Positions 14,389 to 24,028 of a stretch of DNA of 64,000 nt are shown one piece after another. The position numbers and the translations under genes were made by a program. Source of the DNA: Desulfovibrio desulfuricans (GTDB taxonomy: Bacteria > Desulfobacterota > Desulfovibrionia > Desulfovibrionales > Desulfovibrionaceae); the NCBI RefSeq assembly GCF_004801255.1, contig NZ_CP036295.1, forward strand, positions 2,752,001-2,816,000, given 5' to 3'. Below the pieces are notes generated by a model. That model worked only from the letters and a program-made list of their open reading frames with translations, did no database searches and had not been told where the DNA came from. Positions within the stretch are counted from its first letter, which is position 1, and every line of letters starts with the position of its first letter.

Positions 14389-16827
14389 ATGAAAATTCGT
14401 CTGTCCCTGAAAAAATGCGCCCTCTGGTTCATGGGCATCATTATAGTCTGCGGCCTTTTGGGCAGCGGCGCGGTGGTCATGCTTTTTTACTGGGCCTCGC
14501 GCGACCTGCCAGACCTCAACCGCATCGCCGAATACAAGCAACCCCAGGCTACTGTGGTTCTGGCCCGCGACGGTTCAACGCTCGGCACGCTGTACCACGA
14601 AAAGCGCTTTGTCATCGGCCTCAAGGACATGTCGCGCTACCTGCCCATGTCCTTTCTGGCTGCTGAAGACGACGCCTTTTACCGCCACATGGGCATAGAC
14701 CCAGTAGCCATCATGCGCGCTGCCATCAACAACTTCCGCAAGGGACGGCAGGGCGAGGGCGGCAGCACCATTACCCAGCAGCTCATCAAGCAGCTGCTGC
14801 TCACCTCCGAGCGCAGCTACGCCCGCAAGATGAAGGAAGCCATTCTGGCCTACCAGCTGGAAAAAAACTTCACCAAGGATCAGATCCTTACCATCTATCT
14901 TAACCAGATTTATCTGGGCGAGCACGCTTTTGGCGTGGAGTCGGCGGCCCGAACCTATTTTGGCAAGCACGCTTCCGACATCACCCTGGCCGAAAGCGCC
15001 GTCATTGCCGGTCTGCCCAAGGCCCCCAGCTCGTACAATCCCTTCCGCAGGCCCGAAGAAGCAAAAAACCGCCAGATGTACGTTCTTGGCCGCCTGCGCG
15101 ACCTCAAGTGGATCACCCAGGCGGAATATGATCAGGCCGCAGCCGAGCCGCTGGTCTACTGGAGCATGCCTGAAGGCATGGGCGGCGCGGCCCAGTGGTA
15201 TCTGGAAGAAGCCCGCCGCCTGCTGGTGGAATTTTTTACGGAGTCGAACCTCCGCGCGCTTGGGGTAGACACCACCAAGTCGGGCGCGGACTACGTGTAT
15301 GAGGCGGGCCTTACGGTGCGCACGGCCATGGACCCCGCGCACCAAAACGCCGCAGGCGCAGCCCTGCGGCGCGGTCTCGAAGAGCTGGACAAACGTCAGG
15401 GCTGGCGCGGCCCCGTCGAGCAGCTTGACCCCGCAAGGCAGAAGGAATTTATCGCCAAAAACGCCTTTTCGCCCCTGGACCTTGCGGGCGGCGACTGGGT
15501 CAAGGGCCTCGTGACCGCTGTGGACGGCAAGGACGTCAGGGTGGCTCTGGGCCAGGGTTATACGGGCATTATCCCGGTTTCGGCCATGTCCTGGGCCCGC
15601 AAGCCCAACCCCAAGGTGGCTGCGGCCAACGCGCCCGCCATCAAGGACTCCCGTCAGGTGGCCGTCCCCGGCGACGTCATCTGGGTTTCTGCGGAAGAAA
15701 CGACCATTACCGAAACCACCGCCAAGGGGCGCAAAGAGCAAAAAACCGTGCCCTTTGACCCCGCGACGGTCAAAAAGAATACCCCCATTACCCTGCGTCT
15801 GCAGCAGGAACCGCTGGTGCAGGGGGCCATTGCCTCGGTGGAACCGCAGAGCGGCGACGTTGTCGCCCTGATCGGCGGCTACCAGTTTGGCGACAGCCAT
15901 TTTAACCGCGCAACGCAGGCGCGCCGCCAGCCGGGCTCAAGCTTTAAACCCGTGGTCTATTCCACAGCCATGGACTTTGGCTTTACGCCCGCATCCACAG
16001 TGCTGGACGCGCCCTTTGTGTATGTAAACCCCTACACCAACGAGGTGTGGCGGCCCTCCAACTACGAGCACAACTACAAGGGCGAGCTGCCCCTGCATAC
16101 GGCACTGGCGCTTTCGCGCAATACCTGCACCGTGCGCGTTGCCCAGCAGGTGGGCGTTGCCAATATCGTGCAACGGGCCAAGGCGCTGGGGCTTGAACCG
16201 CACTTTCCGCAAGAGCTGGCCATCAGCCTCGGCGCTGTGGCAGTGTCGCCCCTCAACCTCACCCAGGCCTATGCCGCCTTTGCCAACCAGGGTCTGGGCG
16301 TGAGGCCGCGCATCATTACTTCCATCAACGACCCGCAGGGCCGCGTGCTCTACAAGCAGGAAGTGGAGCACTGGCAGGCAGTCAGCCCGCAAAACGCCTA
16401 CATTATGGACACGCTGCTCAAGGAAGTGGTCAATGCGGGCACAGGCGGGCGGGCCAAGATTGAGGGCCGCATCATTGCGGGCAAAACCGGCACCACCAAC
16501 GACGAGCACGATGCCTGGTTTATGGGATTTTCGCCCTACCTCGTCACCGGCGTCTACGTGGGTTACGATCAGGTGCAGAGCCTGGGCCGCCTGGAACAGG
16601 GCGGGCGCACCGCCGCCCCCATATTCCGCTACTACCGCAGTGAAGTGGAAGACCGCTATCCCAAGGACGATTTTGTCATGCCCGAGGGCATCGTGATGTC
16701 CGACGGTCTGGCCTTCAAAGCGGATCAGCCCATTCAGGGAGCCTCCGCCACTGCCGCCACTACGCCCGAGGGCGCGCCTGTGGATACATCCGAAGGCGGC
16801 GAAGACCTCATGCGGCAGATGTTTTAG
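14389..16827 (+). CDS. mrcA: Penicillin-binding protein 1A (bifunctional glycosyltransferase/transpeptidase)
   Basis: From the ATG at 14389 the protein has 812 residues: a short cytoplasmic tail, one membrane anchor (about 14-36), a GT51 glycosyltransferase domain (EDDAFYRHMGID with the catalytic Glu, then GGSTITQQLIKQ), a linker/OB-type domain, and a penicillin-binding transpeptidase domain with SSFKP (catalytic Ser), SRN and KTGTT motifs. It polymerises and cross-links peptidoglycan on the periplasmic face. An in-frame ATG at 14341 and the start at 14275 are possible but neither has a clear ribosome site; 14389 gives the usual basic N-terminus. It lies after the dsrC terminator as a single gene. 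Confidence 0.95.
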   Translation: MKIRLSLKKCALWFMGIIIVCGLLGSGAVVMLFYWASRDLPDLNRIAEYKQPQATVVLARDGSTLGTLYHEKRFVIGLKDMSRYLPMSFLAAEDDAFYRHMGIDPVAIMRAAINNFRKGRQGEGGSTITQQLIKQLLLTSERSYARKMKEAILAYQLEKNFTKDQILTIYLNQIYLGEHAFGVESAARTYFGKHASDITLAESAVIAGLPKAPSSYNPFRRPEEAKNRQMYVLGRLRDLKWITQAEYDQAAAEPLVYWSMPEGMGGAAQWYLEEARRLLVEFFTESNLRALGVDTTKSGADYVYEAGLTVRTAMDPAHQNAAGAALRRGLEELDKRQGWRGPVEQLDPARQKEFIAKNAFSPLDLAGGDWVKGLVTAVDGKDVRVALGQGYTGIIPVSAMSWARKPNPKVAAANAPAIKDSRQVAVPGDVIWVSAEETTITETTAKGRKEQKTVPFDPATVKKNTPITLRLQQEPLVQGAIASVEPQSGDVVALIGGYQFGDSHFNRATQARRQPGSSFKPVVYSTAMDFGFTPASTVLDAPFVYVNPYTNEVWRPSNYEHNYKGELPLHTALALSRNTCTVRVAQQVGVANIVQRAKALGLEPHFPQELAISLGAVAVSPLNLTQAYAAFANQGLGVRPRIITSINDPQGRVLYKQEVEHWQAVSPQNAYIMDTLLKEVVNAGTGGRAKIEGRIIAGKTGTTNDEHDAWFMGFSPYLVTGVYVGYDQVQSLGRLEQGGRTAAPIFRYYRSEVEDRYPKDDFVMPEGIVMSDGLAFKADQPIQGASATAATTPEGAPVDTSEGGEDLMRQMF

Positions 16828-16833
16828 CGTATG

Positions 16834-16870
16834 TTTTTCTGTGCCCGGCAACCCGCCGGGCACAGAAAAA
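16834..16870. other. Strong 16-bp hairpin with reversed T/A polarity
   Basis: TTTTTCTGTGCCCGGC and GCCGGGCACAGAAAAA pair perfectly around AACCC just after the PBP1A stop. T lies on the 5' arm and A on the 3' arm, the opposite of a Rho-independent terminator, and the same holds on the other strand. It may act as a mRNA 3'-end stabiliser. Confidence 0.7.
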
Positions 16871-16967
16871 CAGCGCAAAACGGCAGCGCCTGCCGACAAA
16901 CCTTCCCACCCACCCAAGCGAGCGCCCCGCGCTTCGTACCGCCAGCCCCAGGGGGCCGGAGACCGCC

Positions 16968-18689
16968 ATGAAACACCGTATCGACATGGCCGCAGGCAAT
17001 GAACCGGCGGATGTGCTCATTGTCAACGCCAGGGTGGTGGACGTTTTTTCCGGTCTGGTGCGGCAGGATGCCGTAGCCATCGGCGACGGGGTCTTTGTGG
17101 GTTTTGGCCCGCGCGAGGCCCGGCAGGTGGTGGACGCCGAGGGTGCATACCTGCTGCCCGGCTTTATCGACGCCCACATCCATCTTGAGTCCAGCATGGT
17201 CACCCCGGCGCGCTTTGCCGAGATGGCGCTGCCCCACGGCACCACATCCGTGGTGGCCGATCCGCACGAGCTTGCCAACGTCTGCGGCGCAGCGGCCCTG
17301 CGCTTTTTGCTTGCCAGCGCCCAGACCCTGCCGCTGAACATTTTTCTGGCGCTGCCCTCGTGCGTTCCGGCCACGCCCTTTGAAGACAGCGGCGCGGTGC
17401 TGCAGGCAGCAGACCTTGCCCCCTTTATGGACAACCCGCGCGTGGCCTCGCTGGGCGAAATGATGAACTACCCCGGCGTGCTGCACGCCGACCCCGACGT
17501 TCTGGACAAGATCGCCCTGAGCCGCTCGCGCCGCAAGCCCGTTGACGGGCACGCCCCCGCCCTGCTGGGCCGGGAGCTGGATGCCTACCTGAGCACCGGC
17601 ATAGCCAATACGCACGAATGCACCACGGCCGAAGAATTTCACGCCAACCTCATGCGCGGCTGCCGCATCTTTTTGCGCGACGGCTCGGCGGCACGCAATC
17701 TGCCGGAGCTGGCCCCGCTGGTCACCCCCGGCAACTGCCACCGTTGCGCCTTTTGCTGCGACGACAGGCACGCCTCCGAGCTGCTGACCGCCGGGCACAT
17801 GGACGAGGTGCTGCGCAAGGCCGTTGCCCTGGGCATGGACCCAGTCACGGCAGTGCGCCTGTGCACGCTCAACGCAGCCGAGGCCGAGGGCCTGCAAGGC
17901 AAGGGAGCCATCGCCCCCGGCTACGATGCCGACTGCGTGCTCGTTGACGATCTGGCATCCTTCAACGTGCGCATGACCTTTGCGGGCGGTCGGCAGATCG
18001 CCGCCGAAGGCCGTATGCTCGCGCTGCTGACTGATCCGCCCCTGACCGACCTGACCAACACCGTGCGTCTGGCCCCCCTGCCGGACGACGTTCTTGCCCT
18101 GCCCCTGCCTTCGGGCCGCGCGCGGGTTATCCGGCTGCACCCCGGTTCGCTGGTGACAGACGCCGAGGAGCACGCAGTCGTCTGCGCAAACGGACTTTTT
18201 GACGCGCAACAAAACAACGGCCTGTGCAAACTGGCCGTCGTGGAGCGGCACAAGGCCACAGGCAAGGTGGGCGTGGGCATTCTGGCCGGATACGGCCTGC
18301 GCGGCGCAGCCGTGGCGACCTCTGTGAGCCACGACTCGCACAATATTGTGGTCTGCGGCGATACCGATGCGGACATGCTCGCCGCCGTGCGCCGCGTGGC
18401 CGAGATGGGCGGCGGCATCGCCGTTGCGGGACAGGGCCGTATTCTGGAAGATCTGCCCCTGCCCGTGGCCGGGCTCATGACCCACGATGCCCCGCAAACA
18501 GTTGTGCGCGCGCTGGATTCCATCCACGCGCTGCTGCACGATCACGGGGTTCCCGGCAATGTGGCTCCTCTTATGTCCCTGAGTTTTATGGCTCTGCCGG
18601 TCATTCCCTCGCTCAAGCTGACGGCGCGGGGGCTGTTTTCCGTAGCCGACTGGCGTTTTGTTTCGGTTGACGCGGCAGCGCAAAGCTGA
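16968..18689 (+). CDS. ade: Adenine deaminase
   Basis: A 573-residue amidohydrolase-fold adenine deaminase, which converts adenine to hypoxanthine and ammonia in purine salvage. The metal site opening is LPGFIDAHIHLESSMVTP (His70, His72), followed by HGTTSVVADPHELANV; the C-terminal half has the Ade-specific domain with SHDSHNIVVCG and MALPVIPSLKLT. Length is normal for the family. The ATG at 16968 follows CCGGAGACCGCC. The next gene, trmI, begins 68 bp downstream on the same strand and may be co-transcribed. Confidence 0.95.
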   Translation: MKHRIDMAAGNEPADVLIVNARVVDVFSGLVRQDAVAIGDGVFVGFGPREARQVVDAEGAYLLPGFIDAHIHLESSMVTPARFAEMALPHGTTSVVADPHELANVCGAAALRFLLASAQTLPLNIFLALPSCVPATPFEDSGAVLQAADLAPFMDNPRVASLGEMMNYPGVLHADPDVLDKIALSRSRRKPVDGHAPALLGRELDAYLSTGIANTHECTTAEEFHANLMRGCRIFLRDGSAARNLPELAPLVTPGNCHRCAFCCDDRHASELLTAGHMDEVLRKAVALGMDPVTAVRLCTLNAAEAEGLQGKGAIAPGYDADCVLVDDLASFNVRMTFAGGRQIAAEGRMLALLTDPPLTDLTNTVRLAPLPDDVLALPLPSGRARVIRLHPGSLVTDAEEHAVVCANGLFDAQQNNGLCKLAVVERHKATGKVGVGILAGYGLRGAAVATSVSHDSHNIVVCGDTDADMLAAVRRVAEMGGGIAVAGQGRILEDLPLPVAGLMTHDAPQTVVRALDSIHALLHDHGVPGNVAPLMSLSFMALPVIPSLKLTARGLFSVADWRFVSVDAAAQS

Positions 18690-18757
18690 GGCATTTTTTC
18701 AACACATGTGGGCAGCGCCCGTTGCGCGGCCCTGAAGCAGCAATATAAAGGAACCTC

Positions 18758-19657
18758 ATGATTCCCTTCGGTACGCTTGTTGTCTACGTTACCCCCAAGG
18801 GCCGCCGCTACGTCAAACGCCTTGTCGAAGAACAGAACTGGCACAGCAACGACGGCACCCTTGTTTCCACCGAGGTGGCGCAGGCCAACTTTGGCTCCGT
18901 GGTCTACACCAACCAGAATGTCCCCATCCAGGTACTCGAAGCCACCCTGTACGACCGCCTCAAAGGGCTCAAGCGCCAGACGCAGATCATCTACCCCAAG
19001 GACATCGCCTATATCTGCCTGCGCCTTGGCGCGGGGCCGGGCCGCACCATCATCGAGGCAGGCTGCGGGTCCGGCGGCCTGACCACTGGGCTTTCGTGGT
19101 TTTGCGGCCCCACCGGCCGCGTGGTGAGCCACGAGGCCAGGGAAGAATTCATGAAGCTGGCGCGCCGCAACCTCGAATGGGCGGGCGTGGGCGAAAACGT
19201 GGAGCTGCACAACCGCGACGTGGCCGAGGGCTTTGCCGTTACCGGAGCGGACGCGCTGTTTCTTGACGTGCGCACCCCGTGGGAATACCTCGACCATGCC
19301 CTCAAGGCAGTGCGCCCCGGCGCAAGCTTTGGCTTTTTGCTGCCCACGGTCGATCAGGTGGGCAAACTGCTGCTGGGCCTTGAGCGCGGCCCCTTTGCCG
19401 ATGTGGAAGTATGCGAAATCCTTATCCGCCGCTGGAAGCCCGTGGCAGACCGCCTGCGGCCCGAAGACCGCATGACCGCCCACACGGGCTTTCTGGTCTT
19501 TGCCCGCCAGCAGGACCGCAGCGCCGACTTTGAATCGCGCAAGCCCATGGGCACGCGCGAACGCAAGCAGGAGGCCGCCCGTCAGGCCCGCCTTGGCCTG
19601 ACCGATGACGCGGCGCAGACCGCCGAAGACGACAGCGCGGACAACGACGGCGAATAA
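18758..19657 (+). CDS. trmI: tRNA (adenine-58-N1)-methyltransferase
   Basis: A 299-residue SAM-dependent enzyme of the TrmI/Trm61 family that methylates N1 of A58 in the tRNA T-loop. The N-terminal small beta domain (VVYVTPKGRRYVKRL) is followed by the Rossmann fold with SAM motif EAGCGSGGLT (about residue 95) and the LFLDVRTPWEYLDHAL segment with the catalytic Asp. The last ~50 residues are charged and probably loose. AAAGGAAC precedes the ATG at 18758. A terminator closes the transcript. Confidence 0.92.
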   Translation: MIPFGTLVVYVTPKGRRYVKRLVEEQNWHSNDGTLVSTEVAQANFGSVVYTNQNVPIQVLEATLYDRLKGLKRQTQIIYPKDIAYICLRLGAGPGRTIIEAGCGSGGLTTGLSWFCGPTGRVVSHEAREEFMKLARRNLEWAGVGENVELHNRDVAEGFAVTGADALFLDVRTPWEYLDHALKAVRPGASFGFLLPTVDQVGKLLLGLERGPFADVEVCEILIRRWKPVADRLRPEDRMTAHTGFLVFARQQDRSADFESRKPMGTRERKQEAARQARLGLTDDAAQTAEDDSADNDGE

Positions 19658-19737
19658 CTGCAACTCCGGGCAGCGCTGCGGAGTACCCCCCGCCGCGCTG
19701 CAGTTCGCAGGCATGCGACGCATCCATTTAAGCTTAT

Positions 19738-19775
19738 AAAAGGTAATGCCCGCTCATGGCGGGCATTACCTTTTT
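19738..19775. terminator. Bidirectional terminator, trmI / MFS gene
   Basis: AAAAGGTAATGCCCGC, loop TCAT, then GCGGGCATTACCTTTTT: a perfect stem flanked by A on one side and T on the other, between convergent genes, so it can stop transcription on both strands. Confidence 0.95.
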
Positions 19776-20994
19776 ACTTTTGGCGACTCCTCCAGTCTAT
19801 CTTGCGGCCCCCAAAAACCAGCGCCCACACGCTCAAACCCGCCAGGCACATAGCCGGGGCAAAGCCCCCGGCGTATTGTCGCACAACGCCCATGAGCAGT
19901 ATCAACGCAACATTGACGCAGTTGGCCAGCATGGACATGAAGCCAATGGCCGTAGCCGTCTGGCTGGCCCCGGCCACCTCGATGGTCAGGGTAAAAACCG
20001 TGGCATACGTGCCGCCGCAGCACATGGCCAGCGGCAAGGCAAAACCAAACAGCATCCAGACATTGCTGACCCAGCTGCTGCAAGCCAACGCAACCAGCAG
20101 ATAAAACAGGCCAATGCCCGCCACAAGCAAGGCCAGCAGCCGGGGTTTGGGCATGCTGCGGCCAAGCTCGCCGCCCGCAAGCCGCGCAAACGTACCTGCC
20201 AGCAGCACCATGCTTGTGGCCAGCGCCCAGGCCGCCACTGCGCCGCCAGATCCGGCAACAGCCTGACCGCTGGCCTTGTCGCTGTCGGCCAGCATGACAG
20301 TCAGCCAGTTGCCCAGGGCCGTGATGGTTCCAAACGAAAATCCGTGGCAACAGCCAATATACCACAAGCGGCGGTTGTGGGCCACGCGACCCAAGACCGC
20401 CAGCAGTTCTTTGAGCGACAGGCTTGTCGCCGCGGATTCCTGCCGCAAGGGCGCAAGAGGCGTAAACACAAGCAAAACCAGCAACATCACCGGCAGCAGC
20501 CCGCCCAGCGCATAGGCCGCCGCCCACCCAAAACCGCCAAACCAGGGCAACAGCACAAAGGGAACCATGGTCCCCAGGCTAAAGGCAGCGCCTTGCAGGC
20601 CTTGCGCCCGGCTCATGTATACGGGCGGGCACAACAGCTTGACGGCGGAGACAACAGCAAGAAACAGCAGCCCCGTAGCAAGCCCGACAATCAGGCGCAT
20701 GACCACGGCCAGCCACAGGCTGTGCGGCGCGAGCAGCGGTGCAAAACAGGCCGCCGCGCACAGCACGCACGAAAGCGCCAGAGCGCGCAGCGTGCCCAGC
20801 CTGTCCACGACCAGCCCGGCGGGAACCTGAACAAGCGTATGCGCCCAGAAGGGGGCGCTCAAAAAAACGCCAAGCCCTGCATAGTTGAGATCGAACAAAA
20901 GCCTGAACTGCTCTGCCACGGCCGAGACGTTCAGAAACATAAAGCCCATGCCCAGACAGCCCAGGGCCGGAAGCCAAAAATAAACAGGAACCAT
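19774..20994 (-). CDS. MFS transporter
   Basis: A 406-residue twelve-helix transporter with the MFS loop motif (GLVVDRLGTLRAL, about residue 60) in the nitrate/nitrite-porter-like or general antiporter shape; substrate unknown. I choose the ATG at 20994 because AAGGA lies six bases before it and it opens directly into the first helix (VYFWLPALGCLGMGFMF). The ORF is open further upstream, with an ATG at 21036, but that codon lies in the loop of the terminator hairpin of copA and has no ribosome site. The stop codon lies at the edge of the convergent terminator shared with trmI. Confidence 0.88.
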   Translation of the reverse strand: MVPVYFWLPALGCLGMGFMFLNVSAVAEQFRLLFDLNYAGLGVFLSAPFWAHTLVQVPAGLVVDRLGTLRALALSCVLCAAACFAPLLAPHSLWLAVVMRLIVGLATGLLFLAVVSAVKLLCPPVYMSRAQGLQGAAFSLGTMVPFVLLPWFGGFGWAAAYALGGLLPVMLLVLLVFTPLAPLRQESAATSLSLKELLAVLGRVAHNRRLWYIGCCHGFSFGTITALGNWLTVMLADSDKASGQAVAGSGGAVAAWALATSMVLLAGTFARLAGGELGRSMPKPRLLALLVAGIGLFYLLVALACSSWVSNVWMLFGFALPLAMCCGGTYATVFTLTIEVAGASQTATAIGFMSMLANCVNVALILLMGVVRQYAGGFAPAMCLAGLSVWALVFGGRKIDWRSRQK

Positions 20995-21017
20995 GCTGAA
21001 TCCTTGCGCAAAGCGAT

Positions 21018-21051
21018 AAAAAACGGTTGCGTCCATGCATGAACGCAACCG
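21018..21051 (-). terminator. Rho-independent terminator of copA
   Basis: On the minus strand CGGTTGCGT (21051-21043), a 10-base loop and ACGCAACCG (21032-21024) are followed by TTTTTT. It stands 90 bp after the copA stop and overlaps the false upstream extension of the MFS gene. Confidence 0.85.
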
Positions 21052-21140
21052 CCTGGATGTGGTATACTTCAAAACGCAGATCCGCAATGCCCTGCTAAAG
21101 CTAAACCGTTTGCGGGCCTGAGACCCGCCTTGCGGTCTGG

Positions 21141-23474
21141 CTATCTGATGTTGAAAAACCGCAGCCGCAGGGCGTTGGTCACAACAGATACAGAAGAAAG
21201 CGCCATGGCCGTGCCCGCCAGCATGGGCGAGAGCATGGGGCCGCCAAAGGCGTGCAACAGCCCCGCCGCCACTGGCAGACCAAGCACGTTGTAGCCGAAA
21301 GCCCAAAAAAGATTTTGACGGATGTTGCGCATGGTCGCCCGCGACAGCGCAAGCGCAGTGAGTACAGCCTCCATGCCGTCGCGCATCAGCACAATATCGC
21401 CAGCTTCGGCGCTGACATCCACGCCCGTGCCAACGGCCATGCCCACATGGGCGGCAGCCAGAGCCGGGGCGTCGTTGATGCCGTCGCCCACCATGCCCAC
21501 CACGTGCCCCTCGTCCTGCAGCCTGCGCACATAGGCGGCCTTGTCAGCGGGCAGCAGGCCTGCGGCCACTTTGTCAACACCGGCCTGCCGGGCCACGGCC
21601 TTTGCCGTGCGCTCGTTGTCGCCCGTAAGCATGACCACACGTACGCCCATGCCGCGCAGCGTCCTGACGACAGAGGCGGATTCGGGCCGCAGGGCATCGG
21701 CCAAAGCCAGTATGCCCGCCAGCTTTGGGCCGTCATGGTCTTCCAGCGACAGCAGCAGCGGCGTCTGACCGGTCTCTGCCAGCTGGGCAAGGCTGTCCTG
21801 GGCCGCCTGCGGCACAGACAGCCCGCGCTCCTCCATATAGGCCCGGTTGCCCACGGCAAGGACAAAAACAGCAACGCCACTGGTCACCCGACCAGAGATG
21901 CCCATTCCTGGGGCCACCTGCACGTCGTCCACCGGCAGGCTGGACAGCCCCCGCTCCGTGGCGGCGCTTACAAGCGCATGCGCAAGGGGATGTTCCGAGC
22001 GGGCCTCCAGCGAGGCGGCCATGGCCAGCAGGGAGTCTGGGGACATACCGGCCGGGCAGTCCAGCAGGGTCACGCCCGTAAGTACGGGTTTGCCAGTGGT
22101 GAGCGTGCCTGTTTTGTCCACGGCCAGCACGCTGATGTGCCCGGCCTGCTCGAGGGCCGCGCCATTTTTGATCAGCACGCCAAGCTGCGCCCCGCGGCCC
22201 GTGCCCACCATGATGGACATGGGCGTGGCAAGGCCCATGGCGCACGGGCAGGCCATTACCAGCACGGCCACAAAGACCGTCAGCGGCGTTGTGACCGGCT
22301 CGGCGCTAAAGACAAGCCAAGCCAGAGCCGCAACCAAGGCCAGCCCCATGACGGCGGGCACGAAGTAAAAACTCACCCTGTCGGCCAGCCGGGCAATGGG
22401 AGCCTTGCTGCCCTGCGCCTCACGTACAAGCCGGATAATGCGTGCCAGCCGCGTGTTGCCGCCAACGGCTTCGGCCGCAAAAGTCAGCGAGCCTTCGCCG
22501 TTGACGCTGCCCGCCGCCAGCCTGTCGCCCGGCCCCACGGGCACGGGTATGGATTCGCCCGTCAGCAGCGACAGGTCAATCGCGCTTTTGCCGGTCAGCA
22601 CAAGGCCGTCCACCGGCACGCGCCCGCCAGGCCGCAGCAGCAAATGGTCACCCACGCGCACCTGATCAAGGCCAATCTGCTCTGGAGCCGCTGCGGTATC
22701 CTCCGCGTTGAGGCGTAGCGCGTACTCCGGCGTCAGGCTCATGAGCGCGCCCATGGCGTCGCTGGCGCGGCGCTTGGCCACAGCCTCCAGAAACTGCCCC
22801 AACTCGATCATGGTCAGCAGCACGGCGCACGATTCATAATAGAGGTTCATGGCCCGGCCAACGGGGTCAACCCCCGCAAGTCCCAACAGCGTATTGCCGA
22901 GGCTGAACAAAAAGGCCGCGCCCGTGCCAACGGCCACCAGGCTGTCCATGGCTGGGGCCTTGCGCAGCAGTGCGGCAATGCCGTCAAGATAAAAATGACG
23001 GCCCAGCCATACAACGGGCAGGGTCAGCGCGAGTTGCACCAGCATGAAGGCGCGGGGCGAATGGTGGGGGTCAAGAACCATGGGCAGGGGCAGCCCAAGC
23101 ATGTGCCCCATGGAAATAACCAGCAGCGGCACGGCAAAGGCCGCAATGGGCAGCAGTCGCCGCAGACGGGCCTGGATGTCAGCAGCGGCACGTATTTTGC
23201 CCTCTTCAAACTGGCGGGCGGCATCGTCGTTCGCCGTTGGCGCGGCGGAAAACCCCAAGGTCGAAACCTTGTCCATTATCCGTTGCTGCAATTGGGCATC
23301 AACGCCCTGTTCCGGCCATACTTCGGCGCTGGCGGCGGCCAGATTGACGCTGATCCTTTCCACCCCCTCCATACGGCCCACCACACGCTCAATGCGCGAC
23401 GAGCACGCGGCGCAATGCATGCCGCCGATGTCAAAACGCAGGGGGCAGGCTGATTTTTCTGTATCGGTATGCAT
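21141..23474 (-). CDS. copA: Copper-exporting P1B-type ATPase
   Basis: A 777-residue heavy-metal P-type ATPase with one N-terminal HMA domain (GMHCAACSSR, Cys21 and Cys24), eight membrane helices with the CPC metal site in TM6 (MACPCAMGLATP), the phosphorylation motif DKTGTLTTGK, the nucleotide-site SEHPLAHA and the hinge GDGINDAPAL. The helix-7/8 region has the YN and MxxSS pattern (FGYNVLGLP, MALSSVSVV) of the Cu(I) subgroup. It drives Cu(I) export from the cytoplasm. The ATG at 23474 has GGAG five bases upstream; the first ATG at 23492 lacks this. It is divergent from a CopZ-like gene, its likely metal donor. Confidence 0.95.
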   Translation of the reverse strand: MHTDTEKSACPLRFDIGGMHCAACSSRIERVVGRMEGVERISVNLAAASAEVWPEQGVDAQLQQRIMDKVSTLGFSAAPTANDDAARQFEEGKIRAAADIQARLRRLLPIAAFAVPLLVISMGHMLGLPLPMVLDPHHSPRAFMLVQLALTLPVVWLGRHFYLDGIAALLRKAPAMDSLVAVGTGAAFLFSLGNTLLGLAGVDPVGRAMNLYYESCAVLLTMIELGQFLEAVAKRRASDAMGALMSLTPEYALRLNAEDTAAAPEQIGLDQVRVGDHLLLRPGGRVPVDGLVLTGKSAIDLSLLTGESIPVPVGPGDRLAAGSVNGEGSLTFAAEAVGGNTRLARIIRLVREAQGSKAPIARLADRVSFYFVPAVMGLALVAALAWLVFSAEPVTTPLTVFVAVLVMACPCAMGLATPMSIMVGTGRGAQLGVLIKNGAALEQAGHISVLAVDKTGTLTTGKPVLTGVTLLDCPAGMSPDSLLAMAASLEARSEHPLAHALVSAATERGLSSLPVDDVQVAPGMGISGRVTSGVAVFVLAVGNRAYMEERGLSVPQAAQDSLAQLAETGQTPLLLSLEDHDGPKLAGILALADALRPESASVVRTLRGMGVRVVMLTGDNERTAKAVARQAGVDKVAAGLLPADKAAYVRRLQDEGHVVGMVGDGINDAPALAAAHVGMAVGTGVDVSAEAGDIVLMRDGMEAVLTALALSRATMRNIRQNLFWAFGYNVLGLPVAAGLLHAFGGPMLSPMLAGTAMALSSVSVVTNALRLRFFNIR

Positions 23475-23554
23475 GGGCTCTCCACTTGTCATTCGCTGTG
23501 GCGACGCGTAAGATACGGTTGAAATTGAAAACGCTTTCCTTAATGGAGGATACG

Positions 23555-23752
23555 ATGAAAAGTCTGAAAGTCAATGGCATGCGGTGCGGCCACTGCAAGG
23601 CGGCGGTTGAGGAAGCGGCTGCCAAGGTGGCGGGAATCGTCAATCCGCAGGTAAGCCTTGAAGATAAGGAATTGCGCTTCGAAGAATCCGGCCCAGTCGA
23701 TATGCAGGCCCTGCGCACGGCCATCAGCGATATCGGATTCGATCCCGAATAA
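23555..23752 (+). CDS. copZ: CopZ-like heavy-metal-associated (HMA) chaperone
   Basis: A 65-residue single HMA domain protein with the metal-binding loop GMRCGHC (Cys11 and Cys14) near the N-terminus and the usual beta-alpha-beta-beta-alpha-beta length. It probably carries Cu(I) to the divergent CopA. The start at 23555 is set by GGAGGATACG; the longer ORF from 23486 would overlap the copA promoter region. The shared 80-bp gap between the two genes probably holds both promoters, but I see no clear operator. Confidence 0.88.
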   Translation: MKSLKVNGMRCGHCKAAVEEAAAKVAGIVNPQVSLEDKELRFEESGPVDMQALRTAISDIGFDPE

Positions 23753-24028
23753 CGCCACGCCGATGTACGCCAACATACGGGCCAGGGTGAGCTGTCTGTA
23801 CACGCCGCGTTAGAGCGTGCGGGGCAACGCACCCTGGCTTTTTTGCAGGCCTGCCCGGCGGCGGCAAAGGCTGTGCCCTGGCATCCCAGCCCACAGGCCC
23901 CCTCAAGGCGGGCGAGGCCCCTCTTGCCGGGGCGCGTATCTTGCCGTTTTTGCCCAAATGGCTTAGTTATTGGCAGGTAATCACGAGCATCCTCCCCATG
24001 CACCCTCACCGCAAAGACAGCACAAGGC

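Noticed and set aside
21024..21040. ATG at 21036 as start of the MFS gene, or a regulatory hairpin sequestering it
   Set aside because: The hairpin has a T6 tail oriented as a terminator for copA, and a better start with AAGGA exists at 20994.
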